A stretch of 64,000 bases of DNA from Sulfuricaulis sp. (GTDB lineage: Bacteria; Pseudomonadota; Gammaproteobacteria; Acidiferrobacterales; Sulfurifustaceae): assembly GCF_024653915.1 (NCBI RefSeq), contig NZ_JANLGY010000020.1:116248-180247 (forward strand), read 5' to 3'. The notes under the pieces were generated by a model. The model searched no databases, was not told where the DNA came from, and saw only the letters and a program-made list of their open reading frames with translations. Shown piece by piece: positions 52,236-61,934 of the stretch (position 1 is its first letter; every line of letters begins with the position of its first letter). The translations under genes were made by a program, and so were the position numbers.

Positions 52236-54302
52236 CTAGGCCGCCGCCGGATTGCCGGAACCGGCAATCCCCGGTGGCCGATCGAAACCGGCCAGCTTGA
52301 GAACATCAATTTCGCCGAGCTGCGAGCCGAATTTCTCCACCGGGACCGGCCCGCCAAATAAAAATCCCTGCATATCGTGACAACCGATGGTCTTGAGAAA
52401 GCGCGCTTGTTCGCGGGTCTCGACGCCCTCCGCGAGAATGCCGAGCCGCAAGCTTTTCGCCATAACCGCGATCGTGGTGGTGATGGCAGCATCGCCACGG
52501 TTGCGGGTGACATCACGAATAAAGGAGCCGTCGATCTTGAGCAGATCGATGGGGAAACGCCGCAGATAATTGAGCGAGGAATAACCGGTTCCAAAATCGT
52601 CGATGGAAAGCGTCACGCCGATTTCCTTGAGCTCGTGCATCAAGTCCAGCGCCTGCTCGGCATCGTCCACTAACACGGATTCAGTGAGTTCCAGCTCCAG
52701 GGAACGGGCCGGCAATCCGCTTTCCTCGAGCGCCTGGCGCACACTGCCCGGCAAGGTTCCGGCGCGGAACTGCTTCATGGACAGGTTCACGGAAACATTC
52801 AGCGAGTGGTGTCCCGCTTCATGCCAGCGCCGTCCCTGCAGACAGGCCTGCTGCAGTACCCATTCCCCCACAGGAATCACCAGGCCGGTGTCCTCCAATA
52901 ACGGGATGAAGTCATCCGGCATGACCAGTCCGCGGCTGGGATGCTGCCAGCGCAACAGCGCCTCCGCGCCCGTCACGGTTCCGGTGGCGGTGTTGACCCG
53001 CGGCTGGTAATAAATAAGAAATTCCCTGTTCTGCAAGGCCTGGCGCAAACCCAGCTCATAGTCGAGGCTCTCCTGGGCGCGCGCTTCCATCTCCTGCGTA
53101 TAAAAGACAAAGCAGTTGCGGCCGGACTCCTTGGCGGCGTGCATCGCGGCGTTGGCGTCCTTGAGCAGCCGCTGGATATCCTGTGTGACGCCAGGATAGA
53201 GGGCGATACCGATGCTGGCAGTGACGACAATCTCACGACCACCGATTTTCATCGGTTCGGAGAATTTCTGAATCAGCCGGTTGGCCGCCTGCGCGGCATG
53301 CTCGTTTGAAGGCAGCCGCTCCAATATAACCGTGAACTCATCTCCGCCGATGCGGCAAGCCGTGTCCGAGGCCCGCAGACAGGCGCGAATGCGCTTCGCT
53401 GCCTCGATCAGAACTGTGTCACCACACTCGTGCCCCAGGCTGTCATTGATGACCTTGAAGCGGTCGATGTCAATGAACATGACCCCCAGCGATTTCTGCG
53501 CGCGGTTGGCCACAGCCGTGGCATGCTGAAACCGGTCCTTGAACAGCGAACGGTTCGGCAGTCCGGTTAGCGGGTCATGATAGGCCATGTAATGCATCTG
53601 CTCCGCCTGCGCCCGTCGCTCCGAACTTTCATGCAACCGTATGATGCGGTCCGCGCGGCGCACGATCATCAACAGAAAAAGATAAAGCAGAAACAGGATG
53701 AAAATAACGCCTGTGAATACCTTATATTGCGTTCGCTCGATCTCCGCCACCAGAGACGTTACATCGGAGTAAATTTCAAAAACTCCCTCGACAGGGCCGC
53801 CCGGTATTCTGCGAACAGGAATGTATGACGACAACAGATTGCGGTTTTCTATGACCTGTTCGGTGGCGGAAAAACGATCGCGAAACACCAGATCGCTTTC
53901 GGTCTGTCCGGCTTTGGCCTTCTGAAAACCGGCATTGCCGGCCTTGTGCTCACCGATCTGCTTCGGTTCCGTCGAGTAAACCGTCAGACCGGACATATCG
54001 TATATCTTCACCTTGACTACATGCAAACCACGAATCTTCTGGAGCACATCCTCGCGCAGACTGGCCACTTCGAGTTGTGACGCAAGTTCGTGCGCGGGAA
54101 TGCCGGCAGCGCGCGTAACAAAGTCAGCGTATTTGGGCCACAAGGAGTTGGAAAGTGACTGGGCGAGGAAAACGTTAGACTGCGTTTGCTGCTCCATCAG
54201 GGATCGCACCGCAATCGTGCGATAAAAAACGCCGAGCGCGGCCGCCACCAGAACGATGCCAAGAAGACTCGCGATGGAATAGGTGCGTGTGAGGCGAAAC
54301 AT
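52236..54302 (-). CDS. Membrane GGDEF-EAL protein
   Basis: A 688-residue protein with TM1 at about 10-30, a periplasmic domain of about 160 residues and TM2 at about 198-215 (VIFILFLLYLFLLMIVR). The GGDEF domain is intact (IGGDEF at 318-323, I-site RASD). The EAL domain has EALLRW at 447-452, then NVSVNLSMKQF, LELELTESVLVD, DDFGTGYSSLNYLRRFPIDL and LKIDGSFI, so all catalytic elements of a phosphodiesterase are present. It faces the previous gene tail to tail, with about 55 bases between. Confidence 0.94.
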   Translation of the reverse strand: MFRLTRTYSIASLLGIVLVAAALGVFYRTIAVRSLMEQQTQSNVFLAQSLSNSLWPKYADFVTRAAGIPAHELASQLEVASLREDVLQKIRGLHVVKVKIYDMSGLTVYSTEPKQIGEHKAGNAGFQKAKAGQTESDLVFRDRFSATEQVIENRNLLSSYIPVRRIPGGPVEGVFEIYSDVTSLVAEIERTQYKVFTGVIFILFLLYLFLLMIVRRADRIIRLHESSERRAQAEQMHYMAYHDPLTGLPNRSLFKDRFQHATAVANRAQKSLGVMFIDIDRFKVINDSLGHECGDTVLIEAAKRIRACLRASDTACRIGGDEFTVILERLPSNEHAAQAANRLIQKFSEPMKIGGREIVVTASIGIALYPGVTQDIQRLLKDANAAMHAAKESGRNCFVFYTQEMEARAQESLDYELGLRQALQNREFLIYYQPRVNTATGTVTGAEALLRWQHPSRGLVMPDDFIPLLEDTGLVIPVGEWVLQQACLQGRRWHEAGHHSLNVSVNLSMKQFRAGTLPGSVRQALEESGLPARSLELELTESVLVDDAEQALDLMHELKEIGVTLSIDDFGTGYSSLNYLRRFPIDLLKIDGSFIRDVTRNRGDAAITTTIAVMAKSLRLGILAEGVETREQARFLKTIGCHDMQGFLFGGPVPVEKFGSQLGEIDVLKLAGFDRPPGIAGSGNPAAA

Positions 54303-54335
54303 TACTTGCCCCTCGAAGTTAATCTGCTCTTTTCT

Positions 54336-54533
54336 TCAAGCGGCATCTGAAAGAAATTCGAGTTCAACCAGTTCCAGACCGTCAATCGAGGTGCATTGCA
54401 CCACCACGGCGTAGTGGCAAATAATATTCGTATCTGCATGGGGTAAAATGTCAGTGGTCGCCACCCCTTCCCTGACGCCGGAAAGCACCTGAAAGCGACG
54501 CGCCTTGCACTGTATTCCTGTCCGGGTTTCCAT
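54336..54533 (-). CDS. Small protein of unknown function
   Basis: A 65-residue protein read from the ATG at 54533, which has AAGGAG at an ideal distance upstream; an earlier in-frame ATG adds 17 unlikely residues. It is soluble with three Cys (IQCKARRFQV, NIICHYAVVVQCTS) and an acidic C-terminus. It sits 33 bases before the GGDEF-EAL gene on the same strand, so the two may be co-transcribed. I do not recognise the family. Confidence 0.55.
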   Translation of the reverse strand: METRTGIQCKARRFQVLSGVREGVATTDILPHADTNIICHYAVVVQCTSIDGLELVELEFLSDAA

Positions 54534-54801
54534 GGCCTGCTCCTTGTAGCCTTCCTGTCTCAGGAAGTGCATAGGTTGTGCCATAAACAGCTATATCCCT
54601 GACTCCCGCTGGGGATGCACCAAAATGACCCAGGGCTGAAAATAGGCCGAAATCAGTCGTAAAGGAGGAAATCCCCTTGAATTAGCGGCTTTTCCCGACG
54701 CTTGGCCTGCCGGCCTGCGCCATCGGCAAAGGCCCACGCAGCAAGGCATAAGGCATCGATTGAGGCCTTTCGCGCAGATTGAAAATACCGACATGCAAGT
54801 T

Positions 54802-55521
54802 TCAAGCGCCGCCCAGGTACATATGGCGTACGTCATCGTTGGCCAGCAATTTGGCACCGGTGTCGGCGAAGCGGTTGTGACCGAGTTCGAGCGCGTACCC
54901 GCGATCGGAGAGCTCCAGCGCCCGCGCGGCATTCTGCTCCACCATGAGCAAGGTGCGGCCCTGGCGCTTAAGCTCAATTAATTGTTCAAATATCAGGTCA
55001 ACATATTTTGGAGAAAGACCGAGTGACGGCTCATCGAGGATCACCAGCCTGGGATTCATCATGAGCGCGCGTCCGATGGCCAGCATTTGCTGCTCACCGC
55101 CGGAGAGCTTTCCTGCCGGCTGGTGGCGCCGCTCGTAGAGTCGCGGGAATTGTTCGAACACCGCCTGCACCGCCTCGCGGCGCTTGCGGGCGTCCCGTTG
55201 CAGAAATGCGCCCATCTCCAGGTTGTCGGCCACGGTCATCGTGGCAAAGACAATGCGGCCCTGGGGAACATAAGTTATCCCCAGCGCCGGAATCTCATGC
55301 GCCGGAAAATTGGTGATGGACTGACCGTCGAAAACAATTTTCCCTTTCTCCGCCGCCACCAGTCCGATCACCGCCTTGATGACCGTGGATTTTCCGGCGC
55401 CGTTGGGTCCAATGATGCACACGATCTCGCCGGCATGTACCTCAAGATTGATGCCGAACAGTACCTGCACCGCTCCGTAGGAAACTTCCAGGTCGCGAAT
55501 GGAGAGCAGGGTCTCGGTCAT
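54802..55521 (-). CDS. livF: Branched-chain amino acid ABC transporter ATPase LivF
   Basis: A 239-residue ABC ATPase. Walker A is GPNGAGKST, the signature LSGGEQQMLAIGRALM, and Walker B LVILDEPSLGLSP. The protein is the usual length. It is the last gene of the liv operon and overlaps livG by four bases. Confidence 0.95.
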   Translation of the reverse strand: MTETLLSIRDLEVSYGAVQVLFGINLEVHAGEIVCIIGPNGAGKSTVIKAVIGLVAAEKGKIVFDGQSITNFPAHEIPALGITYVPQGRIVFATMTVADNLEMGAFLQRDARKRREAVQAVFEQFPRLYERRHQPAGKLSGGEQQMLAIGRALMMNPRLVILDEPSLGLSPKYVDLIFEQLIELKRQGRTLLMVEQNAARALELSDRGYALELGHNRFADTGAKLLANDDVRHMYLGGA

Positions 55522-56264
55522 GCGCCGGCCGACTCCCGTTTTTTGCCAAAATAGGCCTCAAGAACCTGTTCGTTGTTACGAACCTCGGTAAAACCGCCAT
55601 GCGCGATCATTTCACCTTCGCTCAACACGTACACATCGGAGCAAAGATCGGCAATCACTTCCATATTGTGTTCGATGACAAGAAAGGTCGTGCCTAACCC
55701 ATTCAGATTCCGCACCATGTCCCACAGCGTCTGGCGCAACGTCGGGTTGACCCCCGCCGCCGGTTCGTCGAGCAGGATCAGCGCGGGATCGCTCATGAGC
55801 ACGCGCAGGAATTCGACGAGCTTCTGCTGCCCGTAAGAAAGATTTTTCCCCCGCACTTGTGCGTACTCGCGCAGCCGAACGCGTTCGAGCAGTCCGAGCG
55901 CACGTTCCGTTACGCTTCGGTCATGACGGCTGCCGGCCACAACCAGGTTTTCCAATACCGTTAATTCCGGAAACACGCGCGAGAGCTGGAAGGTACGAGC
56001 CATGCCGCGGCGATATATTTGCGAGGGGCGCCATCCCAGAATGGATTCACCGTCGAAGCTGATTTTACCGGTCGCACCCCGGTCCATGCCGGAGATGATC
56101 TGAAACAGCGTGGTCTTGCCCGAGCCGTTGGGGCCAATCAATCCGGTAATGGACCCGCGCGCCACGTGCAGATCCACCCCGCGCAGCGCCTGAACACCGC
56201 CGAAATCGCGTGCAATCCCCCAGGCGCTGAGGATTTGGTCCGGGCGGCTGACAGGTTCGGTCAT
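55518..56264 (-). CDS. livG: Branched-chain amino acid ABC transporter ATPase LivG
   Basis: A 248-residue ABC ATPase: GLIGPNGSGKTTLFQIISG, the variant signature LSYGQQKLVEFLRVLM, LILLDEPAAGVNPTLRQTLW and the H-loop VIEHNMEVI. Overlaps livM by four bases and livF by four bases. The specific solute depends on the binding protein; related systems also import urea, short amides or aromatic acids. Confidence 0.95.
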   Translation of the reverse strand: MTEPVSRPDQILSAWGIARDFGGVQALRGVDLHVARGSITGLIGPNGSGKTTLFQIISGMDRGATGKISFDGESILGWRPSQIYRRGMARTFQLSRVFPELTVLENLVVAGSRHDRSVTERALGLLERVRLREYAQVRGKNLSYGQQKLVEFLRVLMSDPALILLDEPAAGVNPTLRQTLWDMVRNLNGLGTTFLVIEHNMEVIADLCSDVYVLSEGEMIAHGGFTEVRNNEQVLEAYFGKKRESAGA

Positions 56265-57217
56265 GGCGACTCTCCGGGGCGTGCATCAGGTCGCTTCTGC
56301 TGGCGCTCGCGTACGATGGACACCAGCCCACCGGGCAGATACAGGACCACGACCAGCAACAACACTCCCAGCGCCGCGAGATGCGCCGCGGGAAACTGTG
56401 CCCACAGCATCTCGCGAATCACCATCACGGTGGCAGCACCGATTATCGGCCCCCAGACCGTACCGCTGCCGCCAAACAACACCACCACGATCATTTCGAT
56501 GTTGCGCGCATGGTCGAAGGCGGAGGCGGGGTTGATGTAGCTGGTGTACATGGCATAAACCGCGCCGACGGCGCCGGGTATCAGCGCTGACAGCACGAAG
56601 GCGGTCACCTTGTTGCGCGTGGTGTTGACGCCCACCATTTCGGCCGCCTCCTCGTCCTCACGGATAGCGCGCAGTTCCAGGCCGAAACGGCTGCGGTGAA
56701 TCCAGGCGATGAGCAGGGTCGCCCCCAGCGCCAAGGCAAGCATCGTGAAATATTTCACATCAAGCGACGGCAGCAGTGTGGGCGAGAGCGTAAGTCCGGT
56801 ACCACCCTTCGTGAGGCTCACCCAAAGCGTAGCGACAATGCGTCCGACCTCGTTGAGCCCGAGCATGGCGATAGCAAAATAAGGACCGCGCAGGCGCAGC
56901 GTCAGGAATCCAAGGGGCACGGCAAGCAGCGCGGCGACGCCGGCGCCTTTCAGGATTGCGAGCCACCACGGGAATCCCCAGGTCAGAAACAGCGCACCGG
57001 CATAGGCACCGACACCGAAAAACGCCGCGTGGCCGAATGAAACGTACCCGGTCATGCCAGAAATCAGGTTCCACGCCTGGGCCAGCGCGATGACGAGGAA
57101 CACCTGAAGCAGAAACGATTGGTAATATTCGTTGACCCCGAGCGGCGCCAACATGGCCAGTCCGACGAGTACTGTGCCTGCCCAGACGCTGATCATCCGC
57201 TGATTGAGGTCAGGCAC
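56261..57217 (-). CDS. livM: Branched-chain amino acid ABC permease LivM
   Basis: A 318-residue permease with about nine membrane helices. SGMTGYVSFGHAAFFGVGAY, RLRGPYFAIAMLGLNEVGRI, and the EAA-like loop ELRAIREDEEAAEMVGVNTT are family signatures. It overlaps livH by eight bases. The heteromeric partner is LivH. Confidence 0.95.
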   Translation of the reverse strand: MPDLNQRMISVWAGTVLVGLAMLAPLGVNEYYQSFLLQVFLVIALAQAWNLISGMTGYVSFGHAAFFGVGAYAGALFLTWGFPWWLAILKGAGVAALLAVPLGFLTLRLRGPYFAIAMLGLNEVGRIVATLWVSLTKGGTGLTLSPTLLPSLDVKYFTMLALALGATLLIAWIHRSRFGLELRAIREDEEAAEMVGVNTTRNKVTAFVLSALIPGAVGAVYAMYTSYINPASAFDHARNIEMIVVVLFGGSGTVWGPIIGAATVMVIREMLWAQFPAAHLAALGVLLLVVVLYLPGGLVSIVRERQQKRPDARPGESP

Positions 57218-58085
57218 GCGCCACCCCCTTGAGGCCGGTCGGGCGGATCAGCAGCACCGCCACCAGCAGCAGGTATGCCATCGCCTCGGCCCATTGGGTC
57301 GAAATGAATCCTCCCACGAAGGACTCCACCACGCCGAGCAGAATGCCGCCATACAAGGCGCCGACAAAATTTCCCATGCCGCCGATGATGATGATGGCAA
57401 AACACTTCTGGATGAAATCCACGCCCGATCCGGGCCAGAACGAGTAAATGATGGACAGCATCACGCCCGCGGCACCGGCCATGGCCGCGGCCATGCCGAA
57501 GGTCAGCATGCGAATTTGGCGCACGTCTATGCCGCAAATCTGGGCAACCTGGGCATGCTCTGACACCGCGCGCACCGCCTTGCCGAGGCGCGTGCGTTCG
57601 AGAAACAGATATACGCCCACGCTCAGTATCAGAGAAACCAGGCCGGCCACGGTGCGCGGTTTCGAGATGGCCAGCTCGCCGACCAGGAACGAGCCCTGCA
57701 GCACCGGGACCGATTTGAAGTCGGCGCTGAATATCAACAGCCCGACGTTGATCAGGATAATGGATACGCCGTAGGTCGCAAGCAACGAGGTAAGCATGGG
57801 GCGACCCACCACGCGCTCGATCAGCACGCGCTGGAAATAGTAGCCCACGACAAAGATCGCCGGAACGATTATCAGCAGGGAGAGCAGCGGATGGAGGCCA
57901 AAAACGTTAAACAGAACGTACGCGCCGAAGGCACCTATCAGCATGAACTCGGCGTGAGCGATGTTAATGACGCGCATCACGCCGAATATCAGATTGAGGC
58001 CGCCGGCGAGCAGCGCGTACAGCGCCCCCGCCAGCAGCCCGTTGATCAGCAGCTGCAGCAGGATTTCAGGTTCGAGCAGATCCAC
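57210..58085 (-). CDS. livH: Branched-chain amino acid ABC permease LivH
   Basis: A 291-residue permease with about eight helices. LLINGLLAGALYALLAGGLN, VMRVINIAHAEFMLIGAFGA and the EAA-like KAVRAVSEHAQVAQICGIDV are present. GGMGNFVGALYGGILLGVVE near the end is standard. It lies 68 bases after the binding-protein gene. Confidence 0.95.
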   Translation of the reverse strand: MDLLEPEILLQLLINGLLAGALYALLAGGLNLIFGVMRVINIAHAEFMLIGAFGAYVLFNVFGLHPLLSLLIIVPAIFVVGYYFQRVLIERVVGRPMLTSLLATYGVSIILINVGLLIFSADFKSVPVLQGSFLVGELAISKPRTVAGLVSLILSVGVYLFLERTRLGKAVRAVSEHAQVAQICGIDVRQIRMLTFGMAAAMAGAAGVMLSIIYSFWPGSGVDFIQKCFAIIIIGGMGNFVGALYGGILLGVVESFVGGFISTQWAEAMAYLLLVAVLLIRPTGLKGVARA

Positions 58086-58153
58086 GGGGGTGCGTTCGTT
58101 CGTATCAGCCGTGGAATTTTCGTGCCACCTGCCGACCCGTGGTTATCAGGCTT

Positions 58154-59332
58154 TCAGCGCTTGCCCCAGTCCTTGAACGGATAGGCCACCTTGGCGGTCG
58201 CAGCCTCGACCGGCAAAACGATATGGCGTTCGCCGCCGAGCCATTGCACGGCGTAAGCCGGCTTGCCGATCTGCTTGCCGGTCGCGTCCACTTTGAAGCG
58301 GCCGAAGGCGTTGACGGTGTCGAGCGCGAACAGCGCCGCGCGTACCTTGTCGCGATCCGTACTGCCGGCTTTCTTGACCGCGGCCTCGAGCACATAACCC
58401 GCGCCATATCCACCACCGGCATGGTAACCCGGCTCATGACCGTACTTGGCCTTGTACTTGTCGGAAAATTCCTTGGCGCCCGGAAGCTTCAGCGTCGGTT
58501 CCCACTGGGTATTGCCCATGACGCCTTCGGCATCCAGTCCGAGGTTGGCGCCGAAATCAGGCAGGCCGGGGCCCACGGCAAACGCGAATATTTTGGCGTA
58601 CAGCCGGTTTTCTTTGGCCTGACGCATGAAGGCAGTGGAGTCCGGCAGATAGGAACCGCCGATCACCATATCCGCCTTCTTGGCTTTGATCTTGATGATC
58701 ATGGAAGAGAAATCGGTCGAGGCCTTGCCGTATTCCTCTTCGAACACGATCTGCATGCCGAGCTGTTTCGCTTTGGACTTGACGCCGACGGCCACCCCGC
58801 GCGGGAAAGCCGTGTTCTCGTAGATCAAGGCGATCTTCTTGAGCCCTTTGGACTTGGCGAGCTCGATAATCTGGTCCATGTAGAGATCGGCCAACGTGTA
58901 CAGGCCAAATGTGTTCTTGTAGCCGCGTTCCCAAATCTCGCTCGATGAAGCGCCGGAGGACACCATGGGGAAATTATGCTTCTCGGCCACGGTACTGGCG
59001 GCCATGGTCACGTCGGAGGAATACGGCCCGATCAGCAAATCGACCTTGTCGTCGGTGATGAGTTTTTCGTAAAGCTTGGCGCCGGTTTCCGGTTTGGACT
59101 CGTCATCGTAATGAACCAGCGCCACCTTCTGACCGAGCAACCCTCCGCGGGCGTTGACCTCCTCGATCCACATCTGGAAGCCCTGTAGCTGCTCCTGCCC
59201 GGTGCGCGCGTACTTGCCCGTCAGCGCAACCGACGTGCCAACTACAGTATCTTTTGCGTAGCCAATGGTGGGAGAAACCAGGAAAGCGATAACAACAGAA
59301 AGGAATGCAAACAGCGAAATCCGGCGTTTCAT
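58154..59332 (-). CDS. Periplasmic substrate-binding protein of the Liv-type ABC transporter
   Basis: A 392-residue periplasmic binding protein. The signal peptide covers residues 1 to about 25 (VSPTIGYAKD). The fold follows LivJ/amide-binding proteins: VGTSVALTGKYARTGQEQLQ, LLIGPYSSDVTMAASTVAEK, MVSSGASSSEIWERG, IALIYENTAFPRGVAVGVKS and NRLYAKIFAFAVGPGLPDFG. The ligand may be leucine-type or another amide; it resembles proteins annotated generally as branched-chain amino acid binding. The start at 59332 gives the signal peptide; the frame is open far upstream. It is the first gene of the operon. Confidence 0.93.
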   Translation of the reverse strand: MKRRISLFAFLSVVIAFLVSPTIGYAKDTVVGTSVALTGKYARTGQEQLQGFQMWIEEVNARGGLLGQKVALVHYDDESKPETGAKLYEKLITDDKVDLLIGPYSSDVTMAASTVAEKHNFPMVSSGASSSEIWERGYKNTFGLYTLADLYMDQIIELAKSKGLKKIALIYENTAFPRGVAVGVKSKAKQLGMQIVFEEEYGKASTDFSSMIIKIKAKKADMVIGGSYLPDSTAFMRQAKENRLYAKIFAFAVGPGLPDFGANLGLDAEGVMGNTQWEPTLKLPGAKEFSDKYKAKYGHEPGYHAGGGYGAGYVLEAAVKKAGSTDRDKVRAALFALDTVNAFGRFKVDATGKQIGKPAYAVQWLGGERHIVLPVEAATAKVAYPFKDWGKR

Positions 59333-59510
59333 TATTAAGTCCTCCTTGAAGTTGCCGCGCGTTGCGGCAGGAACCCTAGTCAGGACTACCTTATCACAGG
59401 GGTAATCCGGATTAAAACGCAGGAAAGCTTTGCGTTGCGAATTACCGCGTTTTTGCAAGGCGAAAACCACTCGATTACAGTAGCCACACCTCCACACCGA
59501 AGCCATCACA

Positions 59511-60695
59511 TTGAATACAGCCCTCCCCGGAAAAAGCTCCCGCCGATTGCCGCGTACCGTGGTCGTGATCGGTTTCGTCAGCCTGTTGAATGATTTTGCC
59601 AGCGAGATGGTGGTGCCGCTCATCCCGCTGCTGCTCGCCACGGTACTGGCTGCCGGACCATTGGCCCTGGGGTTGATTGAAGGTGTGGCCGACACTGTTT
59701 CCAATCTGCTCAAACTCTGGGCCGGACGGCATTCCGATCTCTATGGACGTCGGCGCAAACCCTATGTCGTGTTCGGGTATCTGCTGTCGAATCTGGCGCG
59801 GCCTCTGATCGGTCTTTCCGGAAGCTGGCTCACCGTGCTCTCCATTCGCGTCACCGATCGCATTGGCAAGGGCGTGCGCACCGCGCCGCGCGATGCGCTG
59901 ATCTCGGATGCGATTGACGACAGCAACGCTGGCCGCGCCTATGGATTTACGCGTGCGCTCGATCACAGCGGCGCCGTGCTGGGGGCGCTCGTGGCAGCCG
60001 CTATTGTTTATTGGGGCACTGCGCGCCTGGATATCGTCATCGCCCTTTCCGCCATTCCTGGTGTGTTGGCAGTCTGTCTTTTCGCATTCGGTATCAAGGA
60101 GGCACCCCGCCCATTGGCTCCAGTTTCCGAAACTGCGCCCTTGAGCTGGTCCCGACTGAGCCCGCTTTCGCGGCGCTACCTCATGGTGCTGGCGTTTTTC
60201 ACGCTCGGCAAGATTCCCGAAACCTTCCTGTTGCTGCGCGGCCATGAACTGGGCATGACCGTGGTGGAGTTGCTATTGCTGTGGGCGGCGATGCATGTCG
60301 TCAAGGCCGTGATTTCCGAGCAGGCCGGCAGCCACACCGATCGCGTCGGCCGCCGGCCGCTGATCCTGACCGGCTGGATGGTCTATGCCGTGACACTGTT
60401 CGCGCTCGCCTTCGTGGTCGAACCGATTATGTTGTGGGCCTGGAGCCTGGCGCTCGGTTTCTATTTCGGCCTGACCGAAGGCGCCGAGCGCGCGCTGGTG
60501 CGCGACCTTTCCATACCGGCCGAGCGCGGTACCGCCTTTGGCTGGTTTCACATGCTCGTGGGCATGGCCGCGATACCGGCGGGGTTATTGATCGGCGGAC
60601 TGTGGAGTTTCTACGGCGTCAAAATCGCCTTTCTCGTTTCGGCGCTGCTGGCCGCGCTTGCCACCGCCGGTTTCTGGCGCTTCGTACGCCCCTGA
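59511..60695 (+). CDS. MFS permease
   Basis: A 394-residue major-facilitator permease, with 12 predicted helices. The A-motif-like GRHSDLYGRRRKPYVVFGYL and IGKGVRTAPRDALISDAIDD after it are typical of the drug or metabolite antiporter group related to YxlH-like proteins. The second-half copy HTDRVGRRPLILTGWMVYAV is present. A TTG at 59511 is the likely start, as the first helix begins soon after. The substrate is unknown. Confidence 0.9.
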   Translation: MNTALPGKSSRRLPRTVVVIGFVSLLNDFASEMVVPLIPLLLATVLAAGPLALGLIEGVADTVSNLLKLWAGRHSDLYGRRRKPYVVFGYLLSNLARPLIGLSGSWLTVLSIRVTDRIGKGVRTAPRDALISDAIDDSNAGRAYGFTRALDHSGAVLGALVAAAIVYWGTARLDIVIALSAIPGVLAVCLFAFGIKEAPRPLAPVSETAPLSWSRLSPLSRRYLMVLAFFTLGKIPETFLLLRGHELGMTVVELLLLWAAMHVVKAVISEQAGSHTDRVGRRPLILTGWMVYAVTLFALAFVVEPIMLWAWSLALGFYFGLTEGAERALVRDLSIPAERGTAFGWFHMLVGMAAIPAGLLIGGLWSFYGVKIAFLVSALLAALATAGFWRFVRP

Positions 60696-60737
60696 CGGTT
60701 CCCATTTCCCGGCGTTTCAAATAAGCTCCGCGATCCC

Positions 60738-61934
60738 ATGACCGCCCTCGCCTCACTGCGCCTGAATAAAAACGAAGACCGCCGTCTGCGTGCCGGTCAC
60801 GTGTGGGTTTTCAGCAATGAAGTAAACACGAAGTTGACCCCCCTCACGGCGTTCGAGCCCGGCCAACCGGTGTTAATAGAGGACGCGGCGGGCCACGTGC
60901 TGGGTTCCGGCTACGCCAATCCGCACGCGCTTATTTGTGCGCGGCTGGTGTCACGCGACCCGAAATACACGCTCGATCAGTCGCTGCTGGTCCACCGGCT
61001 CAATATCGCCCTGTCCCTACGCGAGCGCTTATTCGACACTCCTTATTATCGTCTCGCCTTCGGCGACAGCGACGGCCTGCCGGGACTGGTGGTGGACCGC
61101 TACGGCGATATCGCCGTGGTCCAGATCACCACCGCGGGGATGGAACGGCTCAAGAACGAAATCGTCGCGGCGCTCACCAAGGTCATCAAGCCAAACGCCA
61201 TTCTGTTTCGCAACGATACTTCGACCCGTGAGATGGAAGGCCTGACAAACTACGTCGAAACCGCGCTGGGCGAAATACCGGAATCCATCACGCTCGAAGA
61301 AAACGGCGTGAAGTTCGCCGTGCCGCTGCTCACCGGCCAGAAAACCGGCTGGTTCTACGACCAGCGGCCGAATCGCACGCGCTTTCGCCACTATATAAAA
61401 GGTCTGCGCGTGCTGGATGTGTTTAGCTATCTCGGCGCCTGGGGCGTGCAGGCGGCCGTGGCCAGCGCCGAGTCAGTGACCTGCGTGGACAGCTCACCCA
61501 AGGCCGTCGAAGCCATACTTCATAACGCCGAATTGAACGGCGTGGCCGCGAAGGTCAGTGTTGAGAAAGAAGATGCGTTTGAAGCATTAAAGCGGCTGCG
61601 TGGCGCGCGCGAGCGCTTCGACGTGGTGGTACTCGACCCGCCTGCCTTCATCAAGCGCAAGAAAGATATTAAAGAAGGAACCCTGGCTTATCAGCGGCTG
61701 AACCAGATGGCGATGCAGGTACTGTCCAAAGACGGAATTCTGGTTTCCTGTTCCTGCTCGTATCACCTGCACCGCGATGAGTTGCGTGACATCCTGCTCA
61801 GAGACAGCCGGCACGTTGACCGGTTTCTGGAGATCATCGAGGAAGGCCATCAGGGGCCGGATCACCCCATGCACCCGGCAATTCCGGAAACGGGATATCT
61901 CAAGGCATTTTTCGTGAGGCTGTTGCCGACATAA
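60738..61934 (+). CDS. rlmI: RlmI-like rRNA large-subunit cytosine-C5 methyltransferase
   Basis: A 398-residue SAM-dependent enzyme (YccW/RlmI). The N-terminal PUA domain is about 1-80 (ASLRLNKNEDRRLRAGHVWV). EEE-type central strands follow (FRHYIKGLRVLDVFSYLGAW with the SAM-binding DVFSYLGAWGVQ). The catalytic DPPAFIKRKKD comes near residue 295, and VSCSCSYHLHRDELRDIL with two Cys later on. It methylates C1962 of 23S rRNA. The stop lies right at the outer edge of an attC-like site, the boundary of the cassette array. Confidence 0.94.
   Translation: MTALASLRLNKNEDRRLRAGHVWVFSNEVNTKLTPLTAFEPGQPVLIEDAAGHVLGSGYANPHALICARLVSRDPKYTLDQSLLVHRLNIALSLRERLFDTPYYRLAFGDSDGLPGLVVDRYGDIAVVQITTAGMERLKNEIVAALTKVIKPNAILFRNDTSTREMEGLTNYVETALGEIPESITLEENGVKFAVPLLTGQKTGWFYDQRPNRTRFRHYIKGLRVLDVFSYLGAWGVQAAVASAESVTCVDSSPKAVEAILHNAELNGVAAKVSVEKEDAFEALKRLRGARERFDVVVLDPPAFIKRKKDIKEGTLAYQRLNQMAMQVLSKDGILVSCSCSYHLHRDELRDILLRDSRHVDRFLEIIEEGHQGPDHPMHPAIPETGYLKAFFVRLLPT

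Noticed and set aside
54534..54801. Possible gene between livF and the small protein
   Set aside because: The open frame opposite or overlapping livF (54591-54977) shows no motif or ribosome site; I see nothing in this 268-base gap.
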